NCBI RefSeq assembly: GCF_019207025.1
Contig: NZ_JAEEGC010000021.1
Span: 1-64,000 of the forward strand
Source: Clostridium thailandense
GTDB taxonomy: Bacteria; Bacillota; Clostridia; Clostridiales; Clostridiaceae
Reading direction: 5' to 3'
Length of the DNA stretch: 64,000 nucleotides
Position numbers and translations under genes: made by a program. Position 1 is the first letter of the stretch, and each line of letters begins with the position of its first letter. Under the pieces are notes generated by a model. The model saw nothing but the letters and a program-made list of their open reading frames with translations. It was not told where the DNA came from and made no database searches. Shown one piece after another: positions 42,921 through 50,401 of this stretch.

Positions 42921-43601
42921 ATGCTAATATATTTTTTGTTATCTATAATACTTTTTTTATCTGTAATAGAATTTATTACTGTTCTCTTCAAACTAACAGG
43001 TCTATCAGAGGAAAAAGCCCGATTCCAGGTAATATCCCTTCTAACAGGTGCAGGTTTTACAACAAAAGAAGCTGAACTTATTACCCAGCATCCTCTTCGT
43101 AGGAAACTAGCACAATTGCTTATGCTTTTGGGATATATAGGTTTTTTAACTGAAACCTCTTTTTTAGTAAATATAATTAAAAATTCTATGAATATACGTA
43201 ATATATTTATATTAATATCATTTTTTATAATCATCTGGTTAGTTTCAAAAAATAGTCTATTATTATCCTTTCTAGATCATATTATAGAAAAAATAGTTTT
43301 AAGAAAATATACACGAAAAAAATCTGTTGGAAAAATGTATAAATTGGTAAATAGAGCAAAAGGTTATGGTATATATAACATAATAATCGATGACAATTCT
43401 CCTTTGGTAGGAATCTCTCTTATGAATTCTAATTTAAAACCTAACAATATGATAATTTTAAATATAGATAAGGGTAATGAATTTATTGGTTTTCCTAGGC
43501 GTGATTATATATTAGAAAAGGGAGATAATATTTTAATATATGGAAAAATAGATCAAGTAATAAAAACCTTTCATCTTAACCAAAAGACCAAAGACAAATA
43601 A
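42921..43601 (+). CDS. Membrane protein with C-terminal RCK_C/TrkA-C domain
   Basis: A 226-residue protein. Membrane helices lie at about 1-18 (LLSIILFLSVIEFITVLF), 72-90 and 95-118. The C-terminal 80 residues form an RCK_C ligand-binding domain (SPLVGISLMNSNLKPNNMII, then DYILEKGDNILIYG). RCK_C domains bind small ligands, including cyclic dinucleotides in some potassium channels, and gate transport. This protein has no pore loop that I can see, so it may be an accessory sensor. An AGG lies upstream of the ATG. It is transcribed towards a family A element. Confidence 0.75.
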   Translation: MLIYFLLSIILFLSVIEFITVLFKLTGLSEEKARFQVISLLTGAGFTTKEAELITQHPLRRKLAQLLMLLGYIGFLTETSFLVNIIKNSMNIRNIFILISFFIIIWLVSKNSLLLSFLDHIIEKIVLRKYTRKKSVGKMYKLVNRAKGYGIYNIIIDDNSPLVGISLMNSNLKPNNMIILNIDKGNEFIGFPRRDYILEKGDNILIYGKIDQVIKTFHLNQKTKDK

Positions 43602-43615
43602 TATTGAGGGATGCC

Positions 43616-43880
43616 TATATAGACATCCACGGACGAAAGTAGACTTACACTCCGGTATATGTTTCCAAGCTTCAGCACTATAAAAACTTTTTATCAATCT
43701 AAAACTTGGTATTTTGAAAATCTAAGAACATCTGATAAACTCGTACCTCAAACATATCAGAAGTCCTAAGATTTTCTAAAATACTTCGCTAAGATTGATT
43801 AAAAAGTTTTTATATGTGCCTTCAGCTTTGGAAACATATACCTGCGTATAAGTCTACTTTCTGGTGTGGATATCTATAGA
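43616..43880. repeat. Family A palindromic element, copy 3
   Basis: The best-preserved copy, a 265-bp hairpin bounded by TATAGACATCCACGGACGAA and the complement of TATAGATATCCACACCAGAA. Its arms pair over about 110 bases. Compared with copy 2, changes in the left arm (GTTGCC to GTTTCC, CAGTCT to CAATCT, GCATTTT to GTATTTT) are matched in the right arm (GGCAAC to GGAAAC, AGACTG to AGATTG, AAAATGC to AAAATAC). The patch ACTCC/TGCGT stays unpaired. With the fragment at 44012 it fills the 558-base gap up to 44160. Confidence 0.85.
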
Positions 43881-44011
43881 TAGTTAACTCTAGAACTGAA
43901 CTTATCCAATTTGCTATATTTATTGAAAGAAGCAGTGTTTTTAACACATATAAAATACAAAAATGACAAGTTGGTACTTGAATAGGTTAATCTTTAAAGT
44001 TAACGATCTAT

Positions 44012-44150
44012 ATATAGTCACTTATAACCAAGACTTAACTTGTAAAAAACATTTATTGCTAACACAAGTTAAGTATTTTTTAGAGGACAGAGAGCAATGA
44101 AGGAAGAAAATTCATTTAAGACAATTTTGTCTGTAAACTCTACAATTGTA
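44012..44150. repeat. Truncated composite repeat (A end plus B end)
   Basis: It reads GACTTAACTTGTAAAAAACA, a short spacer, ACACAAGTTAAGTATTTTTT, then AGAGGACAGAG and GAAGGAAGAAAATTC. This is the same order as the left half of 41284-41590. The right half is missing, ending near the stop of the beta-CASP nuclease gene. Confidence 0.5.
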
Positions 44151-44159
44151 GCCTTTGTA

Positions 44160-46640
44160 TTATCCTTTAAGCCTAAATCCCGTCTTATATTCAAATTCTT
44201 CTCTTATGCTTTCTATTTTATCTTTCTCTAAGCTTTCAGCTTTAAGTTCTACACTTAACTCTGATGCATTAAAAGATGGATTTTTCTTTAAATTTATACC
44301 CGTTTTTTTGCATAACATTGCAGCAAATCTTATTATTTCATTCTGATTTGAAGCTTCTGATATCTTCATACTCCACCCTGTTTTACTTACTAAGTCTTTA
44401 ATCTTGCTTTTATACCTCTCTCCTATCATAGGTGATATAAAATAAAGTTCTATATATTTCCTATTACCATTACTTTTTACACCTTTTTTATATGGCTTAA
44501 ATTCCTCCTCTGCAAAACTTTCATCTATTAATTTTAAAGCTTGATTTTGTTCTATAGCATTATCTTCAGCTTCAATAATACTACTAAGATTTTTCTCTAT
44601 ATTTATTCCCGGATTTTGCAAAAAGAGATCCAATCCCGTTTTTTCCTTAAACTCTTCTAATTTTTGTTTTTCTACCAAAAACTCAGAATTCAATATTGCA
44701 ATTACATTTTTATCTTCAAGCCTAAAGGATATTTTTTTAATATCTGCATCATATAAAAATTCTCTCATCAAATCTTCTACTGCATTTATATTTACCTTAT
44801 TGCTTATTTCTACCTTCCAACCCGTATTTCCCTCAAACTTCTCACATACTTCATATATACTCTTATCTATAACATAAGGAAAATCGAAACTTAAGGAAAC
44901 CTTTTTTTCTTCATATATCAAACCAGCCTTTTTAAAAGCATACTGATAAAAATATTCGTTAACAAGCTCATTCAGCTCATTAGGCTTTAATTCTCTTTCC
45001 TTAGTGTCTTCCTCTACCTGCTCTGATGTTTTAGCCTTGAATAAAAATAGTCTTCTTAAATCTGTTTCAAAATAAACACACTTCATTATAAGTCTTTGTG
45101 TTTTCTCTATGTCTTCCTGTTTTATTTTATTGTTTCCACTCCATATGTATATCAAATCTTCTACAGTAAAAAGTCTTTGACTATAATTCTCTAGGACAAA
45201 TCTCCACAGTACTTCTAAATTGGTTTCATTCAGTTCCTCAGAAGATTTTATAATATTGGGCATTTGCTTTTTCCACTGTTTTCTAGGATTTCTTATATTT
45301 ATGTCGTAAGTTTCTCCACATTTAGGTGCATATATTTTTCCTCTAACCTCCGAAGATAGCTCACTGGCAAAACCTTCTATTATTTCTCCATCACCATGTA
45401 CCAAAAATATATTATTAGGACTTAATAAATTTACAAGTGATTTTATCTCTCCCTTATCACCATGAGCAGAAAGACCAACCTTTTCTATTTTACATCTCAC
45501 TGGAATGCTTCTTCCGTTTATCTCTAATATCCTCTCTTCACTATCTAAGAGATTCAATAGTTTCCTTCCTGGTGATTCTTCATCCTGATATCCAGTTATG
45601 ACTATATATGCTCTCTCCATAGACGCCAACTTTTCAGCATAATATTGGCTTGGTCCTCCTGTAATCATTCCAGAACTGGCTACTATTATACAGGCTTCTT
45701 TGTCTTCTGCTATTTTCTCCCTAAGTTCCTTTTTATCTACTGGAATTATATTATCATCATAAAAAGGTTCTACACCTTTTAATATCTTTTTAGCTAGAGA
45801 ATTTCTCAAATACACAGGATTTAATTTATACACTCTGTTAATATCCTTAATCATACCGTCCACGTATATATTAATTCCCTTTATTATCTTTTTATTAATA
45901 GCTTTTTTTAGAATAAGCAGAATTTCCTGCGCTCTCCCTAATGCAAAAGCAGGAATAAGCATTTTTCCTTTATTTATTTCACATTCCCGTACTAACTGTA
46001 TAAGTCTCTCTTCTTCCACTTCCCTATTAGAATGAAGTCTATCTCCATAAGTGGTTTCAAAAATTGCCACATCTGGTCTCAATTTCGGTACCTTTAGACC
46101 CTCTACGGAACTTTGAGCAAATATTGAAAAATCTCCTGAATAAAATAGCGAGCCATCAGCTGTAGTAATATATACACAAGCAGCACCTGCTATATGACCA
46201 GCTATATAAAATGTTAGATTTATTCCTTCAAAAATAGGTAATTCAACCATGTAGTTTATTGTAAAAATCCTATTTAACATATTTTCTACATCCAATTCTG
46301 CATAAAGAGGTATCTCAGCTTCCCTGTTATTCATTATCTTTAAGCTATCATATAATAACACTTTCATTAAATCCTTAGTCATATTGTTTGTGTATATTCT
46401 GGCATTAGGGTATTCTTTGCTTATTAATGGAAGAGAGCCTATATGATCCAGGTGAGCATGGCTTATAATTATAGCATCAATGCCTCCACACTCCTGAATA
46501 GTTCTAAAGTCTGGCAGCGGGTCTTTTGATGCACTTTGTCTTATTCCGCAATCTAAAAGTATATTCTTATCACAAACTTTTACAAGTATACAACTTCCAC
46601 CAACTTCATGAGCTCCTCCTAAAAATGAAACTTTCATCAT
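44160..46640 (-). CDS. Metallo-beta-lactamase/beta-CASP nuclease with duplicated C-terminal domain
   Basis: An 826-residue protein. Residues 1-450 are a metallo-beta-lactamase plus beta-CASP fold of the CPSF/RNA-processing class: SHAHLDHIGSLPLIS (metal site), FETTYGDR, IIVASSGMITGG, GYQDEESPG and the C-terminal KVGLSAHGD motif. It is thus likely a ribonuclease. The 380-residue extension holds two copies of one module, about 580-675 (YEVCEKFEGNTGWKVEIS ... EEFKEKTGLDL) and about 730-826 (KIKDLVSKTGWSMKIS ... EEFEYKTGFRL). It lies 38 bases after a PilZ gene, so RNA decay may be tied to c-di-GMP, which is an inference. Confidence 0.85.
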   Translation of the reverse strand: MMKVSFLGGAHEVGGSCILVKVCDKNILLDCGIRQSASKDPLPDFRTIQECGGIDAIIISHAHLDHIGSLPLISKEYPNARIYTNNMTKDLMKVLLYDSLKIMNNREAEIPLYAELDVENMLNRIFTINYMVELPIFEGINLTFYIAGHIAGAACVYITTADGSLFYSGDFSIFAQSSVEGLKVPKLRPDVAIFETTYGDRLHSNREVEEERLIQLVRECEINKGKMLIPAFALGRAQEILLILKKAINKKIIKGINIYVDGMIKDINRVYKLNPVYLRNSLAKKILKGVEPFYDDNIIPVDKKELREKIAEDKEACIIVASSGMITGGPSQYYAEKLASMERAYIVITGYQDEESPGRKLLNLLDSEERILEINGRSIPVRCKIEKVGLSAHGDKGEIKSLVNLLSPNNIFLVHGDGEIIEGFASELSSEVRGKIYAPKCGETYDINIRNPRKQWKKQMPNIIKSSEELNETNLEVLWRFVLENYSQRLFTVEDLIYIWSGNNKIKQEDIEKTQRLIMKCVYFETDLRRLFLFKAKTSEQVEEDTKERELKPNELNELVNEYFYQYAFKKAGLIYEEKKVSLSFDFPYVIDKSIYEVCEKFEGNTGWKVEISNKVNINAVEDLMREFLYDADIKKISFRLEDKNVIAILNSEFLVEKQKLEEFKEKTGLDLFLQNPGINIEKNLSSIIEAEDNAIEQNQALKLIDESFAEEEFKPYKKGVKSNGNRKYIELYFISPMIGERYKSKIKDLVSKTGWSMKISEASNQNEIIRFAAMLCKKTGINLKKNPSFNASELSVELKAESLEKDKIESIREEFEYKTGFRLKG

Positions 46641-46678
46641 ATCACCAACCTTATGTCTTATATCGTAAGTAGTATTCC

Positions 46679-47335
46679 CTAAACTCTTAACTTATCGTTA
46701 ACAAATTTATCTAATATTTTCCATTTTACTTTATCTATATCTTTAAATTGAAAAGCTGTTTTAGCTTTTTTAGTTACTTCATCAAACTCTCTTCTAATTA
46801 CTGAGCATAATATTCTTATCTCTTCGTCAATAAACAATGAGAGTACTGCGCTTTCAGAATCGTTTCCATCTTCATAAGTTATAATTTTAATTCCATTTCC
46901 ACTTATATCTACTGTAAAAGTTTTTTTCATTTTTCTGTAATATGCTGCCGGCACCTCACTAATAGTTTTGTATTCTATTCCCAAAGGAAGCATACAATAT
47001 TCTGCTGCCATCACAACTTGTACTCTTGGATATTTTCTTCTTTCAATTGAATTTTCTATCTCCGGAAAACTTAGGAGCACTATTTCATAAGCATCCCCTA
47101 ACTTACATCCGAGCACATCTGATGAGCAAGTATGAGCTTCATTTCTACTAACCAATATAAATCTAATTTTTTGTTTAGCTTCAATAGGCTTATACATATC
47201 TTGCCTTGTAGATATGCTAACAGCAAAACAATTCTCATATAAATTAGTAACAGTACCTTCAAAGAAATTTTTATTATTAATAACAAAGTGTATTTCCTCG
47301 CCAATTGATAAGTAGTCTTTACTTAACTTTTTCAT
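46679..47335 (-). CDS. PilZ-domain protein, second YcgR-like copy
   Basis: Same layout as the operon copy at 4201: an N-terminal barrel (about 1-95), then PilZ with ERRKYPRVQVV and VDISGNGIKII. The RxxxR motif is ERRKYPR, so c-di-GMP binding is expected. An insertion of about 35 residues (EYCMLPLGIEYKTISEVPAA) lies between the two motifs. The start at 47335 follows GGAGG. The frame extends six codons upstream without a ribosome site. It forms a unit with the downstream beta-CASP nuclease. Whether it acts on motility or on the nuclease is open. Confidence 0.87.
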   Translation of the reverse strand: MKKLSKDYLSIGEEIHFVINNKNFFEGTVTNLYENCFAVSISTRQDMYKPIEAKQKIRFILVSRNEAHTCSSDVLGCKLGDAYEIVLLSFPEIENSIERRKYPRVQVVMAAEYCMLPLGIEYKTISEVPAAYYRKMKKTFTVDISGNGIKIITYEDGNDSESAVLSLFIDEEIRILCSVIRREFDEVTKKAKTAFQFKDIDKVKWKILDKFVNDKLRV

Positions 47336-47498
47336 ACAATTCCTCCAGAACACACATAATGAATAACATTCTTATTACATATTTTATCATATTGTACAAA
47401 GTTTAAAAACTAAAATAAATTGAACTATGTGTATTACAGAAATAGTTATATTACGACATTTTTTCAATACCGTCCCTAGCTATTTGTCTACTAATCTT

Positions 47499-47900
47499 CT
47501 ATTTTAAAATCACCTGAACAAATTCCTTTAAATCCGACAAATGATTTTCAATTATTTGTTTTACTATTTCTAAATTTACAACTTGGTAATCATGAACTGC
47601 TATATTTCTAAAGCCTACCATAGCCTTTAAATTTTTCATAAGTTTTTTATCTATTATATCGCTGCTATAAAGCACCTCAAATGCATCTCTACTATTTTGC
47701 GGAATTCCAAGTTTTTTTTCAGAAATAATATGCATTGCTAAGTCTATAGAAGCTTCACAAGCCCGCTGTATATTTAAAATTATAGAATCTTGTTTTGTAT
47801 AATTTTTTAAATTTTCAAAGTCATTTTGATACTCTTCATTTATCCTTTTCATACATCTTTCAATAACTGATATTTTATTCAATATTACATCTTTACTCAT
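47499..47900 (-). CDS. hepT: HepT-like toxin (DUF86)
   Basis: A 133-residue all-helical HEPN-family protein. The catalytic RX4HxY motif is present as RNIAVHDY near residue 103. In MntA-HepT systems HepT is an RNase toxin, silenced when the partner nucleotidyltransferase adds AMP to the motif tyrosine. It overlaps the partner gene by eight bases with the nucleotidyltransferase upstream, the usual order. AAAGGGG lies before the ATG. An anti-phage or stabilisation role is inferred from the family. Confidence 0.9.
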   Translation of the reverse strand: MSKDVILNKISVIERCMKRINEEYQNDFENLKNYTKQDSIILNIQRACEASIDLAMHIISEKKLGIPQNSRDAFEVLYSSDIIDKKLMKNLKAMVGFRNIAVHDYQVVNLEIVKQIIENHLSDLKEFVQVILK

Positions 47901-48300
47901 ATATATGTCCCCTTTGTTCTATACTCTTTAAAATTATTTCTCTTTCTTCATTTAGCAAAGCATAATCTTTAAGTGCATACATTTCAAAATACATTCTTCT
48001 TTTATTATCCGAGCAGTATATACTTTCCCCTTTACCTATTATCTGTACTTTAAATACTGTAGAAGCATTTTTTATGTTAATTAAATCTACATCTCGTTTT
48101 AATATATCTGCCAATTCCTGAGCCAACATAAAAGTTTCATAGTCAGTAATTTTTTTATCACTCATAAAGGCAATGTCTATATCACTATCCTCTCTAAAAT
48201 TTCCATTTACACTTGAGCCAAATAGATATATCAGATATGGATTTATATTTTTAACAAGAAAATCTACTATTTTTTGTATGTTATGCTTATCCAACTTCAT
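47893..48300 (-). CDS. mntA: MntA-type minimal nucleotidyltransferase antitoxin
   Basis: Adenylyltransferase antitoxin partner of HepT. The active site is YLFGSSVNGNFREDSDIDIA, the GSX10DXD signature of MNT proteins, near residue 30. I start at ATG 48300, with GGTGGTG six bases upstream, giving 135 residues. Another ATG at 48321 has a crowded ribosome site. The frame reaches 48387, but that lies inside the yjfB terminator and adds a hydrophobic stretch unlike MNT proteins. It overlaps hepT and so is translationally coupled. Confidence 0.88.
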   Translation of the reverse strand: MKLDKHNIQKIVDFLVKNINPYLIYLFGSSVNGNFREDSDIDIAFMSDKKITDYETFMLAQELADILKRDVDLINIKNASTVFKVQIIGKGESIYCSDNKRRMYFEMYALKDYALLNEEREIILKSIEQRGHIYE

Positions 48301-48363
48301 TTCATTCACCACCAAACTCATATTCCTTATGTTATTTATTTTACCATATTCATTTTTCTTTAA

Positions 48364-48405
48364 ACACAAAAAGAAACTATAAAACATTAATTTTACAGTT
48401 TCTAA
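48364..48405 (-). terminator. Terminator after yjfB
   Basis: On the minus strand AGAAACTGTAAAA pairs with TTTTATAGTTTCT (one mismatch), followed by TTTTTG. It lies 72 bases after the small motility gene and upstream of the MntA/HepT pair. Confidence 0.75.
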
Positions 48406-48476
48406 AAAGTTGGACTCAGCTCTTATTTTTTTGACATAATATTTATTATATTAGACAAAATGCAAACATACAAATT

Positions 48477-48653
48477 TTATGCTCTTGAATCTATATTATT
48501 TCCTAGATTAGGCAAAGCTGATTTTTCAATCATATCTTTCATATTTTGTGCATTCTCTTTATTTGTGTCCATAGCCATTTTTGTCAATGAAATACCTGCC
48601 TGCTGCATAGCATTTGCTTGACTCATTACTACTGACAATTCTGGTATATCCAT
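48477..48653 (-). CDS. yjfB: YjfB family small motility-associated protein
   Basis: A 58-residue protein beginning MDIPELSVVMSQANAMQQAG and continuing ISLTKMAMDTNKENAQNMKD. This is the pattern of the YjfB putative motility family known next to flagellin genes in Firmicutes. GGAGG lies six bases before the ATG. It has its own terminator and sits 155 bases downstream of the second flagellin. Its molecular role is unknown. A sigma-D-like -10 (TACGATAT) lies 62 bases upstream. Confidence 0.85.
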   Translation of the reverse strand: MDIPELSVVMSQANAMQQAGISLTKMAMDTNKENAQNMKDMIEKSALPNLGNNIDSRA

Positions 48654-48714
48654 AACAATCCTCCTTTAACTTGTTTTTTATTTTAATTTAAGTTTCCATT
48701 ATAAATATCGTATA

Positions 48715-48739
48715 TTAAATTATGATTTAAAGAGGTTTT
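48715..48739 (-). promoter_or_regulatory. Weak sigma-D-like promoter before yjfB
   Basis: The minus strand has TAAA, 13 bases, TACGATAT. The -10 fits the set, but the spacer is two bases short. It is reported because YjfB is motility-linked. Confidence 0.3.
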
Positions 48740-48808
48740 ATCAAAATTTTTCTATATTATTACATATAAAAATCAAGTCAAAATCTAATGCAAGAGAATC
48801 TCATTAAG

Positions 48809-49759
48809 CTAAAGTGACTTTAATAATTCTATAACGCCTTTCGCCTGCTGATTAGCTTGCGAAAATAATGCCTGTGCACCTTGAAAGAGAATATTATATC
48901 TAGCATATTCCATCATTTCCTTTGCCATATCAGCATCTGCGATCCTTGATTCTGCTGATGTTAGATTTTCTGCTGCATTATTCAGATAATCAGCCCTATA
49001 TTCTAATGCATTCTGCTCAGCTCCTAATCTTCCTCTACAGGAAGACACCTTCTCTATAGCATCACTGTATATTTTAATAGCATTACTAGCATTTTCAGGA
49101 TTTGTTACATCTAATGCATATTCTACCACTTTATTTCCGCTTTCATTTGTAACTCCATTATTAGGTTCCTTAGAATCTGCCTTGGCAAATTTAGCTGTTA
49201 TACTTCCATCCTTAGAAACAACACTTCCTCCAGAGTCTCCACTTATTCCAAGTGCTCTTGCTCTCATATCCTCCAGTTCAATGCCCACCATCTGACCACT
49301 ACTTGCTCCTACCTGTATCTTAAGTTCATTTGTATTTTTACCATTACCATTTAAAAGTTTTATAGTGTTAAATTCAGTATTGTTTCCTATGTCATTAATT
49401 TCAGATGTCAATTGGTTAATCTCTTGCTGTATACTATTACGATCTGTATCATTTAATGTACCATTAGAGGCTTGAGTTGCCAATGCTTTCATTCTTTGAA
49501 GAATTGAATGACTTTCGTTTAATGCTCCATCCGCAACCTGTATAACAGAAATAGCATCCTGAACATTTCTTGACGCCTGCTCCAATCCTCTAATTTGTCC
49601 TTTCATTCTCTCTGAAATCGCTAAACCTGCTGGATCATCTGCTGCACTATTTATTCTCAAACCCGAGGAAAGTCTCTGCATAACCTTGCCAAGCATATTC
49701 ATATTTTTTGTCATGTAATTACATGCAATCATTGCATTAATATTATGGTTGATTATCAT
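48809..49759 (-). CDS. hag: Flagellin, canonical type
   Basis: Main filament flagellin candidate, 316 residues. The N-terminus MIINHNINAMIACNYMTKNM, then MQRLSSGLRINSAADDPAGL and NVQDAISVIQVADGALNESH, is canonical D0/D1. The C-terminus has ESRIADADMAKEMMEYARYN and LFSQANQQAKGVIELL. The central 80 residues (about 170-235) form a short variable domain rich in Ser and Asn, open to O-glycosylation. Two Cys (ACNYM, SSCRG) are unusual. AAAAGGAAG precedes the ATG. It lies near the glycan cluster starting at 51681. Confidence 0.95.
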   Translation of the reverse strand: MIINHNINAMIACNYMTKNMNMLGKVMQRLSSGLRINSAADDPAGLAISERMKGQIRGLEQASRNVQDAISVIQVADGALNESHSILQRMKALATQASNGTLNDTDRNSIQQEINQLTSEINDIGNNTEFNTIKLLNGNGKNTNELKIQVGASSGQMVGIELEDMRARALGISGDSGGSVVSKDGSITAKFAKADSKEPNNGVTNESGNKVVEYALDVTNPENASNAIKIYSDAIEKVSSCRGRLGAEQNALEYRADYLNNAAENLTSAESRIADADMAKEMMEYARYNILFQGAQALFSQANQQAKGVIELLKSL

Positions 49760-49864
49760 ATAACCACTTCCTTTTATATAAGCAAACTTAGTTTCTAAAA
49801 ACCTTTTTCATTTAACAAAATTTTATTACTTTAAATTACTATGTAATTAATTTTTTCATTACTA

Positions 49865-49894
49865 GTTATATTTTACCACAATTAAGCATGTAAA
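49865..49894 (-). promoter_or_regulatory. Candidate sigma-A-like promoter for the second flagellin
   Basis: The minus strand reads TTTACA, 18 bases, TATAAC. No sigma-D-like box is visible in the 105 bases between this site and the flagellin start. This differs from the other late genes in the window. Confidence 0.4.
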
Positions 49895-49921
49895 ATCCAT
49901 TTTTATAATTAATCTTTTTTG

Positions 49922-50167
49922 TTATTCATGCCTGCTTTCTTCATCTAATGCATTAACCTGCATCTCCAACCATTTTATTTTCTTATTCAAATCATTTCTT
50001 TCCTCTGCAGAAATGTTCTTTGCGGATTTCTGTGCTACATCTCTCATTTGATAAAGTTTTTTTTCCATTATATCAAGCATACGTAACCTGTATTTCACCC
50101 ACTCTAATTCTGCTTGGAGCTTTTCTTCTAATTCTTCTTTAGTCATGTGATTTTCATTTTCATCCAT
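49922..50167 (-). CDS. Small coiled-coil protein between flagellin genes
   Basis: An 81-residue soluble helical protein (LEEKLQAELEWVKYRLRMLD, then LNKKIKWLEMQVNALDEES), not recognised. The start at 50167 has GAGGGG upstream. The open frame continues 14 codons further without a ribosome site. It is 162 bases upstream of the flagellin start, with a promoter candidate between them. Size and helicity would suit a flagellar chaperone, but I see no specific FliS or FliT signature. Confidence 0.55.
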   Translation of the reverse strand: MDENENHMTKEELEEKLQAELEWVKYRLRMLDIMEKKLYQMRDVAQKSAKNISAEERNDLNKKIKWLEMQVNALDEESRHE

Positions 50168-50273
50168 TATAATTCCCCTCATTCTCTCTATTACTAGATA
50201 TTTTATCATATTAGTACTTCTAATTTAAATAATTATTTTCATCTATATTGCTTCCTAATATCATTTATAAATA

Positions 50274-50300
50274 TAAAGTTTTTTTAAACTTTATCGATAA
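50274..50300 (+). promoter_or_regulatory. Candidate sigma-D promoter for the 412-residue unknown
   Basis: The plus strand reads TAAA, 15 bases, ATCGATAA, with exact -35 and spacing. It lies about 100 bases before the ATG at 50402. It is one of the two best matches in the window. Confidence 0.65.
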
Positions 50301-50401
50301 AAACATTGAGATAATTATTCCAAATTAGTAATAATATTGTTTTTACTATAGTGCACTGAAAAGCATTTTTTATCATATTTTAGATAAACAGGAGGTTAAC
50401 T

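Noticed and set aside
39461-43880. Family A elements considered as complete insertion sequences
   Set aside because: They encode no protein and no transposase is found in the window, so at most they are non-autonomous.
48301-48387. Longer N-terminus for the MntA gene
   Set aside because: The extra codons overlap the yjfB terminator, lack a ribosome site and encode a hydrophobic stretch foreign to the family.
49760-49864. Sigma-D promoter directly upstream of the canonical flagellin
   Set aside because: No CGATA-type -10 box is found in this stretch; only a sigma-A-like site is visible further upstream.
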